Below, in pieces: positions 33,902-44,772 of a stretch of DNA of 64,000 bases. Source of the stretch: Rhizoclosmatium globosum (lineage: Eukaryota > Chytridiomycota > Chytridiomycetes > Chytridiales > Chytriomycetaceae); assembly GCA_002104985.1 (NCBI GenBank), contig MCGO01000067.1:62001-126000 (forward strand), written 5' to 3'. The translations under genes were made by a program, and so were the position numbers. The notes under the pieces are model-generated. The model had not been told where the DNA came from and did not search any database. It saw only the letters and a list, made by a program, of their open reading frames with translations. Position 1 is the first letter of the stretch; each line of letters starts with the position of its first letter.

Positions 33902-36440
33902 ATGGTATGTTAACTCTATTGATTAATTTTTAACAAACTGCCATAAGGTGGACTCCCTTCTGTCACAACAAGTACGTTTCGTAATATCCAACATTACTTA
34001 CTATATGGCTCGCGGACCTTCCAAGAAGACGAAACATTTTTGTATTTAGTCTTCAGTCTTGTACAAATTCAAAAAGTTTGCTATGGAGTGAGGCCAATTG
34101 TAACAGAGGAAAGCTTTGATAAGTTTGCAACAGACTTAGAGTCTTTAGACATGACTGCAGTAAATGAATTGATCCGACGCTTTGAAATAGGAGCAGAAAC
34201 ACATCCCAAAAATGAAAAAGAAGAATTTGCTATCCAAGTTGCAAATAAGATACATACAAGTCGGGGATTAGTAATTGGGTCTAACCATGAGAAGAACAGA
34301 CAAAAGGTTGAACTTTTTAGTGCCACACAATGGCTAGGAACACCTACATGGTTTTTAACTATTACTTTCTCTGACTTGAACAATCCCATCACGCTCAGCT
34401 ACCTTGGATTTGACTATGAACTCTTAATGAGTGCAGCACAGCACGTATTGCAGCAGTTTATGGCAATCCTGTTGCTAGTGAACGAGCATTTGATTTTCTT
34501 GTGAAAAATTTGATCAAGTTTTTAGTTGAACGTGGTGTTTTAGGAGAAATTGAAAGTTATTATGGAACTGTTGAAGAGCAAAAACGCAAGACTTTACACT
34601 TGCACTTATTGCTATGGATAAAAAACATGTGGAGCTTAAATGAAGTCAGAGAAAAGCTGAAAGCTGATGCTGAATGGAGGCAAGAATTTATTTCCTATTT
34701 AGAGTCTTTTAGCTTGGGGACTATATAGGTGAAACAGCAGAACAAGTACGGTCAAATTTAGAAGGAGTGCCAAGAGTCCCAGGTTTTTAACCCCAATAGT
34801 TCACATGTGTTTTTTAACAACAGTAATGTAGAAATGCAGAATGTATTTGGCCCTCCCATTATAAATGTACCTTCCTAGTGCAAGGAGTTTGTGGAAATTC
34901 CACAAGTTAAGGACAGATTGAACCGTATTCGAGCAACCCTGCAAAAACATGAATGTGGAAAGCACTGTGCCACTTACTATGGGTGTAAGGCACGTTTTCC
35001 ACGGGAGTATGTAAAAGAATCTGTTGTTGATGAGTCAGGGCATTTATCTATGAAGAAGCATGACATTTGGTCTAACCGTGTTAACCCTCTTATCTCATAT
35101 TTGTTTGGCTGTAACACTGACTTGACAGAAATGCTATCTGGAACAATTGTCAAGGCAATAATCATATACATCACTGACTACATTACCAAGTCCAGTATAA
35201 AATTTAGCAGTACCTTTTCTGCACTGAAAGACGTTGCCTCAGAAAATCCAAACCTTTTAAATCCTTCAAATTCGATGGAATGTATATCAAATGCTAGAGC
35301 ACTGCTGATTAAATCAGCAAACAAAATGACTTCCAAACATGCTTTTGGGGGGCCAATTATATCTCATTATCTGTTTGAAGGAAAAGGCCGCTACACTAAC
35401 ATGGAATTTGTAAGGATTCAGTACAAAAATTATACAGATATTTTGACTGACCAAGAAAACACCCGCAAAAATCTTGGTCTTCCACGATTAAGTTCAGTTC
35501 GTGTGGAATTGTCAGATGTTGGTCTTGTGCGGACAAGTCTAATAGAAGATTGGGAACACAGAGGGGATTGGGCAAATCCTATATCATTTTATGACTTTTT
35601 CAGCTCCTTTTGTGTTAAACATGAAAAGAAGGGAGATTCAGGTAAGTTCTAAGGGTTATTTCAATATAACAAACAATGTTTTCAGTGTACTCCAGGGAAA
35701 TTGATGACGAAATGCTTAAGCTGAAACCAAGGAAGTCTCATTCAAAGTATGAAACTGTGGTTTATGAACCATACAAACAGCGTCGTCTCCTAGTGCTTGT
35801 TGGGCCAACTCTGCCTACACTTGCAAGTGATCCTGAAAGTTATTACCAATTGGTGGTCATGTTATTTGCTGAGTGTGGCTGGCGAAATATAGGGGACTTG
35901 CTACTTCCTAATGAATTATGGGCTGAAGCATATTTCAGGCTTAATATTGAACACTTTGGAGGGCAAACTCTCAAAAACTGGCATATACTCAATGAGTGTT
36001 ATGATACACGTGATGACCTTTCCAAAGACCGAAAAAAATTGAAAGCTGCTCTGCAAAAAGTTGGACTGAATTTTCAATATGAAACTCTTGAAGACCCTAA
36101 TCCGGGATTCGACATGGATGACTTTGTTGAAAACGTTAACTCTGAGACAGCTGTGGACAATGAAGGCAATGAATATGTGCAATCTATTCTTACTTCTTCT
36201 GGCTGGGCATCAAACACCAACGCACAACCTCAGAAACCAATGCCAATTGCAGAAGAAGTGCTTGAATCAGGGACCTACAATGCTGATTATTGGAGTGCTC
36301 AATACAGACGAATAGAGGACAGTATTAAGAATCAAAGAAGAGATATAGTTGATACAGTTCGCAGTCAAATATCTCAAAGACCAATTTCTAACACTGCAAA
36401 CATTATCAACCCTTTAAGGAGGGCAGTCTTATCCACTGTA
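33902..36440 (+). CDS. Helitron Rep nuclease domain (HUH, two-tyrosine) and linker
   Basis: After an intron the frame resumes GGLPSVTTSTFRNIQHYLLYG. The Rep core has TPTWFLTITFSDLN, NPVASERAFDFLVKNLIKF, then YYGTVEEQKRKTLHLHLLLW with the HUH metal motif H-L-H at 34594-34605. The tyrosine motif YITDYITKS lies near 35164, with the Y-x3-Y spacing of Helitron Rep. A break near 34440 and an in-frame stop after FSLGTI (34728) mean the segment 34730-34890 is not continuous. The following linker (SREIDDEMLKLKPRKSHSKY, GWRNIGDLLLPNELWAEAYF) is usual between Rep and helicase. Confidence 0.75.
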
Positions 36441-36483
36441 AGTATGAGTGCCTTTAGGTGTACACACCCTTAATTTTAAGTAG

Positions 36484-38049
36484 GAACCAGATTCACTAGC
36501 CGAGAGTATTATCATAGACTTCACAATGTATGAAGACCAAGAAAGAGCATTCAAAATAATGGCTGGTGCAGTAACTAATCCTGGTCCTGATCCACTCAGA
36601 ATGCTGGTGACTGGAATTGCAGGAAGTGGGAAATCCACAGTCATAAATGGGTTTACAGAGTACTTGATGAGGAGAAATGAAAAGCATCGCATTTTGAAAC
36701 TTGCACCTACAGGAACAGCTGCAAGTTTGATTGGAGGCCAAACATATCACTCTGTACTAGATTTTGAAAAAGCATTGAAGAATCAGTTAGACATTGCATC
36801 TGTTGCAGAAAGGATTAAAGGAGCAGACTTCATAAGTAAGTGATTAACCTTATGAAAATGATTCTAATTGTTTGAATGAAGTTATTGATGAGGTGTCTAT
36901 GATTTCTGCACGGAACTTCTATCAGATTGGAGATATTTTTAATCGTGTATATAACCATTACTCTCATGGTGGATTTGGCAGACTGAATGTTGTACTGTTC
37001 TTTGACTTTAGGCAACTTCCACCACCAAATACTGGAGGACCTCCATTATACACTTTTGAATTTAAAAGTCTGAATGAAAAACTTCGACTGCAAGATGAAG
37101 CAGGACAATTAATGTTCAGTCAGTTTTTACAGGTAGTTGTTTTACGTCAATGCATGCGTACCAAAGGACCATATCTACATATGTTGAACCAAATGTGTGT
37201 TGGTGCATGTGACGCGGAATCTATAGCTTTATTTCGAACTTGCATAATTGGGGACTCAAGATGTTCTGTATCACTAAAAGAGGCTGGGTTTTGGCCTGTA
37301 AGTATTATCACAACACGAAACAAAAGGCGAGACGACATAAATTCAATGGGGGAAGCACAATTTAGTATTCTCGGTGGAGAAGCTTTAACAACATTATGCT
37401 CCTTGGACATCTGCATTGATTCTCAAAAGGCAAAGAAGTTTCTTCCAGCCAACTGTCACCAGCTGATACAGACCATATACCCGGACTGTTAAAACTCTGT
37501 AGGGGCCTTCCTATTCTTATAAAACGCAACCTTAGTGTTGGCAGCGGTGTTACAAATGGAGCTGAAGGAACTGTTATATCTTGGACAATGACAGAGCATC
37601 CTCATTTCCAGGGAATGCAAGTAGCAAATGTTATTTATGCCAAATTACTAGGAAAATATTCTGATGTGGTTTTTGATGAGATTCTGGGGCCAGGTATAGT
37701 ACCTTTGGTTCCTGTAGAAAATTATATTACTGTAAATGTCCCAGATTTTGGAAAAATAAGGATTTTAAGACGTGTGCATAAAATATTGCCAAACTTTTCT
37801 ATGAGTGATTTTGCATCCCAAGGGAAGGGCAGAAAGTACAACATATTTTGGGGAGAGCAAATAGACCGAATTCAAACCCTCTACACATTGGCATCCCGTT
37901 CAACAGATCCATCAACAACCGCCATTCTAGGTCATGTCAATTTGCAATTATTGACCACCCTGCCCCCATTTGATTACCTGAAGATTTTGATCAATCTTGA
38001 GTTCTTGGACATGCTACAGCAGAAATGTATGAAAGTAGAGAGACACTAG
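36484..38049 (+). CDS. Helitron PIF1-like helicase domain
   Basis: SF1B helicase of the Helitron. EPDSLAESIIIDFTMYEDQE starts the domain. Walker A is MLVTGIAGSGKSTVINGF near 36600-36655, motif Ia is LKLAPTGTAASLIGGQTYHS, and Walker B is IIDEVSMIS, formed across an intron at about 36835-36883. FFDFRQLPPP is motif III and VVLRQCMRTKGPYLHMLNQM follows. CRGLPILIKRNLSVGSGVTNGAEGTV and the late block around SQGKGRKYN and LYTLASRST correspond to motifs V and VI. One frame break near 37445 separates KKFLPAN from TDHIPGLLKLC. The motif VI region departs from the usual TALSR form. Confidence 0.78.
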
Positions 38050-39145
38050 ACTATAGTTCTTGTATTACTCAGTACGATGTGATCCAAGCAATGGTACAGG
38101 AATACGGCAATGATTATATTCCAGAGAAGATCGATACATCTCTTTTACGTCAATGGAAAAGAGTAAATATAAAAGGGAAACAAGAAGAAAGAGGACTATC
38201 TTCTCTGAAAAGGAACCATACACAGCATTCACTTTTTTCAAGACAACCACAGAGATATTCCAAAAAATACTCTGAAAATAATAAACGCAAAACAAGAAGC
38301 CAAGGTTTAAACAACAACAAAAGAAGGAAAGAAAACACATCTACCACTTTCCATGGTTGCAATTGGATAGCTTCAAGATATACTTGTGCTTTGGATTGCC
38401 TTGTTACATCTACAGCCCATTTGTATAGCAAATCAACCATTGAAATGAAAGAAAGGTTACAAGAAATGTCACCAGCAATGAACAGCTTCTTTCAACTACT
38501 TCAAACTATGGAAATTAACCAAATACGTGATGAGTTTCATCGATTTTTGGAAAGTTTAGATCCAACCAACTTTCCCTACAATAGACCAGTTCTTAAAGAC
38601 TTGAATTTGGCTTACACTCATCTCTTGTCATCCAGCACATACAATCATGGTTTCTACCAACATGCAAGACATGCAATTTAACACAATACAGGGAACATAC
38701 CCAGTTAGTTACACTTCTGACAAATTTTTCAGGACTCTCTCAGAATTGTTTATGGAGGAGAGAGAGACACAAAATTTGTGTGAATTTTGCTACACAGAAA
38801 TAGTGCAGGGATACTCAGTATCAGACTCTGTTCCAACCATTGCATTTGAAATTGCTCATTATAGACACTTCCCTATAACAATAGAGTCTGTCATATCTGT
38901 CCCCTCTCTCTACAGAATATGAATTTGGAATCCGGGAATTCTACTTACATTCTGTCCACTGCCATAAAGGTAGTCACTACACGACTGTGCTCAAAACATC
39001 ATCAGAGTGGCTGTTTTATGATGGACAAAATGAAGGGAAAATGAACATTTTAGAACATTCTCTTGACATAAACCATTTTTTATATACTCAAGAGTGTCTC
39101 CCTGTTCTTGTTGTCTACACTGCTGAGCTATTACAAAATGAATAA
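38025..39145 (+). CDS. Helitron C-terminal cysteine-protease-like domain
   Basis: Continuous with the helicase (ETLDYSSCITQYDVIQAMVQ links the two). After a basic Lys/Asn-rich stretch comes GCNWIASRYTCALDCLVTST, with a candidate nucleophile Cys, and later YLHSVHCHKGSHYTTVLKTS, with a candidate His, followed by WLFYDGQN, ending ELLQNE at the TAA at 39143-39145. The Cys...His...WxxYD layout is that of USP/ULP-type papain-fold proteases, and comparable domains end the Helitron proteins of basidiomycetes (family knowledge). Frame changes near 38650 and 38915 suggest missing bases or short introns. Confidence 0.6.
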
Positions 39146-39192
39146 AACCATTCTTTAAGAGCTATTACAGAATGAATAAAACCTTTCCTTTG
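39125..39192. repeat. Tandem duplication of a 34-bp unit
   Basis: GAGCTATTACAAAATGAATA and 14 further bases (39125-39158) recur immediately as GAGCTATTACAGAATGAATA and onward (39159-39192). The second copy differs at a few positions. The first copy contains the Helitron stop codon and an AATAAA polyadenylation-like signal, so the second is a duplicated 3' UTR segment. Confidence 0.7.
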
Positions 39193-40509
39193 AATTTAAT
39201 ACTTTCTAGGCATAGTTCTTTATCAAAATGACTAAAAATCTATTAATAGATCTGTAAGGAAAGTGGACCCAACCCCCTCAAACTCCCCCCTTTCAGAAAC
39301 AGGTTGGCAAGCAACCTGCAATATCTGAAAAAATTAATGAAATTAAGATGAAAACTGTAGAATCTGTAACACAGAAACAGAACAAATAAAAACATTAGGT
39401 CCTTCTGTAAACTGGAATGCTTGAGAGTGTGTTGGTTGGATTCACTTGGTTGAATGTGAGCTTCAGTATATAATGTGAGATTAGAAGGAAAAATACATTT
39501 CAAATGAACACTGACCATATTGCCGTCAAACATGCAAAACACTGGTTTAAACAGCTACTTTTGATATTGGTAATTGCATAGAATTTGTACCAGGCTCCTG
39601 CATATATTCCAATGATTCAAGCATTTTCTTTTTGGGGAAATATATCACATAACCGAGTGTAAAATGATTCAATTTGCTGACGCAATCATGGTAGAGTCAG
39701 CACAGCCACATTTAGGTCGTAGTAAGTAGTGTTGTTAATGTGTTGACAGATTTTTCTTTCCTTGTGAGTGTTTTCATGGAGGAAAAGTGGCCATCCATTT
39801 TTTTTAAGTGAAAGAGTAAAGCTCTTGAGCAAAAGGCCAGGAAGAAAAATTGGTATTTCTTTCCCGAAAACAATGCGAAGTGTTGAGAATTACTGAGTGC
39901 CGCCTCTTCCCCATCCTTCCACCCTTGAAAAACCCAGCATTCCATTGGGAGTCTTGCTGCAACCTTGCATCTCTTAAGTTATTTAAGGTATATCTCCTTT
40001 TATTTGACAAACTAACAAGAGAGTTGCAGCAACCCTCATTTTATGCCATTCATGTTCACATTGGGTTCGACTCCCAATGGAATGGCGTAGGTTTTCTGAT
40101 ACACGTTTTGTGGGAGGAGCGGGCCTTCTAGGCTCCCTTTTCTTGCGGGCGTGTTGATTCCCATTGCTGAACATTTGACTTTTGGGTCTCTTTGTGACCA
40201 CCCCCAGGAAGAAAAATCCTCACCTCCCAAACAAAAATCCGAATAGCGAAACCTCCTTAATGCATACGTTTATTCAATAGAACTTTTCGTTTATTATTAC
40301 TTTGTAAGCTGATGTCAGAACTTGAAAAAGTAGGATTTATTGAGAATATACTGCCAGAACGTTACTGTTGGAGAAGTAGCAACTTAAGATTGAACTGGTA
40401 GTTACGCTGCTATCTGTTGCCATTCCTGAGTGGGATGAGGGTCCTGAACAATGTAAGGAGAACTGGTAAATTGAGGCCTATTCTGAGAATGTGGTGTGGG
40501 TAAATTTTA
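39193..40509. other. Non-coding flank of the Helitron
   Basis: About 1.3 kb without a recognisable gene. It holds a perfect 7-bp hairpin CAGGTTG-GCAAG-CAACCTG at about 39300-39318 and an inverted-repeat element at 39928-40100. Minus-strand frames of up to 99 codons occur but look random. The Helitron 3' end probably lies here. Confidence 0.4.
39928..40100. repeat. Inverted-repeat (foldback/MITE-like) element
   Basis: CATTCCATTGGGAGTC near 39942 is perfectly matched in reverse complement by GACTCCCAATGGAATG near 40070. Similarity extends outward through GAAAA..CC on both arms with small gaps. A second nested pair, TTGCTGCAAC near 39954 and GTTGCAGCAA near 40024, lies inside. The whole could fold into one long interrupted hairpin of about 170 bp. 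No coding content and no clear target duplication. Confidence 0.6.
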
Positions 40510-41146
40510 GATTTTAAAGCAGGTTGGATCTCAAAAACAAGCCTCTGGAAACCAAACGATGTTTCCCACAAAGACTGTACACTTTTCTTCTACCTGACTG
40601 AATTCATCTGCCTATCTATCGTCCTCACCTTAGCAAATGCATACCTTGACAACCATCCTTTCCCAAAAACCCACACTCTAACCCTCCTCATGCCCTGGGA
40701 AACCCGCGCCGTCTTCGCATTCTTTGCGCAACTCTACTGCATAATTGACCTCTGCTACACAATGGGAACCCTCGCCCTCTACACACTCCTCCTCACAACG
40801 TACACACCCGTAATGGACTCCCCCTTCCTCTCCACATCCCTTCGCAACTTTTGGAACATTAAGTGGAACCAAGGCATTAAAATAACGATCAACAGGATCG
40901 TGTTCTTGAGACGTGGGATTCGAGGAAGGAGGTGAGGGAGTGGAGGAATCCAGGGGCAACCATGGCGGTGTTTGGGGTGAGTGGTGTTTTGCATTAGTTT
41001 GCAGTGAGTACATTGGTTGTCCCGGGGCAGTGGATTCCTGGGAAGCAGAGTTTGTATTTCGTGATTGGCGTTGAGTTTGTTGTGGTTGAGTGGGTGAAGA
41101 GGAGGACGGGGTTGAGTGGATTCGTAGCCTGCCATGAGCTCCTGTA
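40510..41146 (+). pseudogene. Broken wax-synthase-like MBOAT acyltransferase fragment
   Basis: Membrane-bound O-acyltransferase of the wax synthase type (fatty acyl-CoA to alcohol esters). Readable are TLFFYLTEFICLSIVLTLAN, MDSPFLSTSLRNFWNIKWNQ (the conserved substrate-proximal SL..FW.RW block) and, after a frame shift near 40915, WRNPGATMAVFGVSGVLH. The catalytic-motif position after SGVLH is TAG (40995-40997) where the family has Glu (HE). Reading continues in the same frame past that stop as FAVSTLVVPGQWIPGK to 41146. Upstream, an AG near 40510 may be an acceptor, but I found no N-terminal exons. One frame shift, one nonsense codon and a missing 5' half make it a likely pseudogene next to transposons. 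Confidence 0.65.
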
Positions 41147-42070
41147 ATTTTTGAGGCACAGTGATCACACGCCGTTGAAAGAAGCGTATGTTTATTTGAC
41201 TCATGGCAGCACCTTTAAGCCTTTCTCTCATGTCTGAATTGTCTATATAAATTTGATCTTTCATAAAGACATTAGTTTCATGTAAATAAAGGAAGATAGT
41301 ATCTTTATTTGGGCCTCAATCTCAACCATTATGGCTTCCTTAATTTCTCTTTCAATTTTTTAGCTACTGGTTCTAGACTAAGAAACGCCTTCTCTTTCAA
41401 GATCCGGTGTTACTTTTTAAGCACGTATCAATAGTTTTGGTTTTGACCAAAGAAAAACACATCGTCACATGTTTGTCTCCCACCACCGCCACCACTGCCC
41501 GCCCATCCTTTAAGGCCATGAGTGGCCTAATTTTGGCCAAATCACAGTCATCATTTTCTGTTTAACCCCATGCAAGAAAAAGGCAACTGACATAAGGGCA
41601 ATGGTAGTGATCCCCTTACATCACATCACTGAAAGTTAAAGGAACTGATGACTATAATTGATTAGGCCATGAGTTTTGTGCAAAAGGATTGGCAGGGGGA
41701 GCACCGTGGCAGTGGCAGCAGCAGTGGGAGACAACCTTGTGTTCATATATTGAGCTGTAAAATGCTTCAGCTCATTTTATTGAATCAATTGTATGAATAA
41801 CACCAAATTCGCGCTGATTATCCTTTCAACAAGTCATTACACATGGTTCTTGTGCCTTGAAGTTACTGTTGGATCAAAGTCTCCATTGATGACAGAGAAC
41901 ACATTTATGCAAAATCACTGAAAGCTTGTGCCTCTGCTCGCTGGAAAAACCAAGATTAAAGAAGGAAGAGCATACCAACATTGTGAAGCAACAAAATAAG
42001 AAGAAGTAGCAATGCAAAGGGAAAGTAGAAGCAAGGAGGAAGGTGATACAAACACACATAAACAACAGGA
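41147..42070. other. Intergenic stretch, nothing recognised
   Basis: About 920 bp. It contains GGCAGTGGCAGCAGCAGTGG-like and CACCACCGCCACCACTGCC-like simple triplet-rich runs near 41704 and 41481, partly complementary to each other. No coding frame with a recognisable domain, no RNA gene. Confidence 0.4.
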
Positions 42071-42101
42071 TAAGAGTGGGTTGTTGTGAGTGATGGGTGA
42101 T
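42071..42101. repeat. Left copy of a short direct repeat flanking the copia remnant
   Basis: TAAGAGTGGGTTGTTGTGAG and 11 more bases; the same sequence with a 2-nt gap and one mismatch occurs at 44231-44259 in the same orientation. The two copies bracket the gag-protease remnant, as LTR ends would. Similarity does not continue beyond about 31 bp, so full LTRs are not demonstrated. Confidence 0.5.
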
Positions 42102-42185
42102 TGACGTTGTTGTGATTTTTTGGGATTGGTTGTCGTTTTCCTGTTACGTGAGTACCGATTCCAGAATTTGATGGTTTTTCCTGAG

Positions 42186-44205
42186 TTAATTGAGTTGGAC
42201 AATTTTGTTGTTCCAGACTCCATTTATTTCCGGGATTGAAGCGTGCACTTCAGCAAATCCCGTGGGTTCCCCGTTGGTATCCCTTTGAAATTTTCCAATG
42301 TGCTTTGTCATGGTTTGAAAGTCGTTCCAAATATCCAATTTGTTTTTGCTCATAAGTTGAGATTCCGCAATTAGTCCGCGGGATGGCGTTGGTACTTCCT
42401 CCACGTTTGTTACAATGATTGGTATGTTTAAGTCCAGCATTTGTTTTCCATAAGTTTTGGTTCCAGTAATGAATAATGTGGAAGAAGACGTTATACTTAT
42501 CATGCATAGTGGATGCATCTGGAAGTAGGTGATTATTGCATCCGCTATCTAAAAGCATTGTTTGCTCTGTAGTTGTGGGGTGAGAGTATGCTGTGTCTAA
42601 AGGTAAGGTAGTTTGACAACTCACATTGTGTGAGTTGTCGAGGTCAGCCCCCTCGCTGTCTGTGCATGATACAACTGGAGTTGTCACCGCTACAGGGGCC
42701 TCCCTCACAACTCTCGCCAGCGGAGCACAACTCCAGCCGACACCATTCTGCGGATTTTTGGTAGGAGTTGAGGCTTGAGGTACTAGTAAATTTTGGTCTT
42801 CAGAGGTGCTGCTGTCTGATAGTAGTTCAGTGTCTGTTTTGCTGGGTGCCGTTTTGGTTTTTTTGAGATTGGCGTGTAGTTGTTGGATGGCTGCAACTGT
42901 TTCGGTGGCAGTGGTGCCTTTACTGATTTGTTGGTAATTCCTAGTCATCCATATCTGAGTCTGTCTCAGATGGTGAGTTGGAGTTTGAAGGAAAAGAGTG
43001 GTAGATGGTAGATGGTTTATTAATAGTAGACTCCTTTCTCGCCTTCATTCCTTTCAACTTCTCCTGCTACTTGGCAATTTTGAGTGGAGTGCAGGGGTGT
43101 AAGTGTCCAAAGCATGGTCATTTAACTCCTTCTGCATCACCTGGACATGGTGGGCATTCCTTTCCAGCTTGAAGGAATCCACACAAAGCTGCACCACATT
43201 TGTCACATGGGAACATCTTGTAGGGAGGCTTTGTGTTTTTAGTCCCCACTTCGGTTGTTACGTTTGCAGTTCGACCTCCATTAACTACATTATTCCCGTT
43301 CCCGTTGTTAACTTTTGGGCAACCTCCTTCGGGCCATTTCAAAATAAACTCTTGCAGCGCCATATCAGTACGAGTTTCTTTACGTTGAATAGCTGAGGAC
43401 TTGTATTTGTCAAATATGGCGTTGAAATAGTGTTTGATGTCCTCCATGGTGGGATTGTTGATATCTTTAGGCACAACCTTCATGATATGTTCCTGATTGT
43501 AGATGGTGAATCTGGTCACAACTGTGTCGTATACCTCCTTGTCGGTTTTGGGACTGGAGTGCGCCTTCATATTGAAGTTTTTTGGAACAATCCAGATAAT
43601 TGTGACATGTCTCGCAGGTTGGTAATAGTGAGAGTGTTGAACTCTTGACAAAGATACTTCTCTGTGGATCCAGGAATATGTGGAGCTTGGCCATAAGTAG
43701 ATTGTAGGTTTGGTGCACCAATTCTCCAGTGATAATGTCTTTGAAGAGTTTGTCGGTGACTGATTCAAGGATGTGGTCGTTGATAACTCCATCAATGTAG
43801 CTGTTTGTGTTGGAGCATTCACGCTGCTTCTGGAGGTCGTCGAAGTCCCCAGTGGGAAACTTTCCCAATGAGTCCGGTTTTTGGAAGAACGTGACCTGTG
43901 GATTGTCGTAGCCAAATTGGATGTGGTCCCAAAGGGTGATTGAGACTGTACTTACGGAGGTGGACACCTTAAATCCGCAGGTATCCGCTTCCTTCCTTGC
44001 ATAGATCGCGTAACCATTGATTGGTTTGACAGTCTTGACTTTGTTCATTAATTGGGCTTTCCAGATAGGCATGACCTGGCTGGCACGGGCCTTGGATAGT
44101 TTGATCATAGCGCTCATAGTGTGCAAGAGTTGTACTGTGCTGGATTGGAGCAATGGGCTGTTTGGTCAAGTGCTTGGGTAGTGCACGGGTGCTGCTTTGC
44201 CGCAT
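42186..44205 (-). mobile_element. Ty1/copia-type gag and protease remnant
   Basis: Minus-strand retrotransposon piece read through several frames. The gag part begins near 44205 (IWKAQLMNKVKTVKPINGYA, VINDHILESVTDKLFKDIIT, LLMAKLHIFLDPQ). It then continues after frame changes as YDTVVTRFTIYNQEHIMKVV, ALQEFILKWPEGGCP, and ends with a Cys-rich knuckle-like segment (FPCDKCGAALCGFLQAGKEC) near 43120. Further on, MLLDSGCNNHLLPDAS near 42545 is an aspartic protease motif (DSG) in copia context. No integrase or reverse transcriptase follows before 42186. The element is therefore truncated and frame-broken. Confidence 0.65.
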
Positions 44206-44230
44206 TCGTAGAGCAGGAGAACGATTAATC

Positions 44231-44259
44231 TAAGAGTGGGTTGTTGAGTAATGGGTGAT
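44231..44259. repeat. Right copy of the short direct repeat
   Basis: Partner of 42071-42101, directly upstream (in minus-strand sense) of the gag-like frame. It is placed as expected for the inner end of a 5' LTR, with the gag frame beginning about 25 bp further on. Confidence 0.5.
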
Positions 44260-44772
44260 CACAGCAACGCTCAATAAAGAATAAAAACCAAAATCCATCT
44301 CCACCGCGCCTTTTACACTGTGGTTAATTGCTGAAGGGGAAGTAATATTTTTAGAGGGATGGTTTAGGTTCATACAGGAAGGGTGTAAAAAAGATGATAC
44401 AGGGTGGAACATAAGCAAAACATGTATGATGACAGCAACTTGATTATTTGTACTAATGTCTGAAGTGACATAGAAGTACCAAAACAAGTTGTAGGACTCA
44501 AACCATTAGATGCTGGACACAGAAGGACATGCAGGAAGTTGCAGAAAACAAAAAGCTTCCTAAAAAACTTACGGTTACTGAAGGGCCTCCTTTCAGCATT
44601 CAAATCTGATGAAATGGCGTCAAACTTAAGGAACAAAAGAGAAGTATGAGGATTGTGAACAGTTCGTGGAGGTGTGCTTGATTGGGACTTGAATGCGAAG
44701 CTGCCAATGCTCCAGTATGTTGTGCATTCAATCTATTCGATTGAAAAGCTTATTTAACCTTGTCAAACCTCG
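44260..44772. other. Spacer between two copia remnants
   Basis: About 510 bp between the direct repeat and the reverse-transcriptase remnant. Could contain decayed LTR sequence. Only short frames (up to 88 codons on the minus strand) without recognisable domains. Confidence 0.35.

Larger units (their letters stand above)
32104..39145 (+). mobile_element. Helitron (RepHel with C-terminal protease-like domain)
   Basis: Rolling-circle transposon of about 7 kb coding length. It carries in order a Cys/His-rich N-terminal region, an HUH Rep domain, a long linker, a PIF1-type helicase and a cysteine-protease-like domain. Several introns are readable inside the coding region: about 33905-33947, about 35642-35685, about 36438-36483 and about 36835-36883. 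Frame breaks remain near 34440, 37445, 38650 and 38915, so the copy is either decayed or carries assembly errors. The exact ends were not found: Helitrons start with TC and end CTRR behind a hairpin, and no unambiguous pair is visible. Confidence 0.85.

Noticed and set aside
40050..40080. tRNA-like T-arm TTGGG-TTCGACT-CCCAA
   Set aside because: No matching acceptor stem, D-arm or anticodon arm at the right spacing; explained by the inverted repeat around it.
40779..41264. Minus-strand frame of 161 codons
   Set aside because: Antisense to the wax-synthase-like fragment, which has clear conserved blocks on the plus strand.
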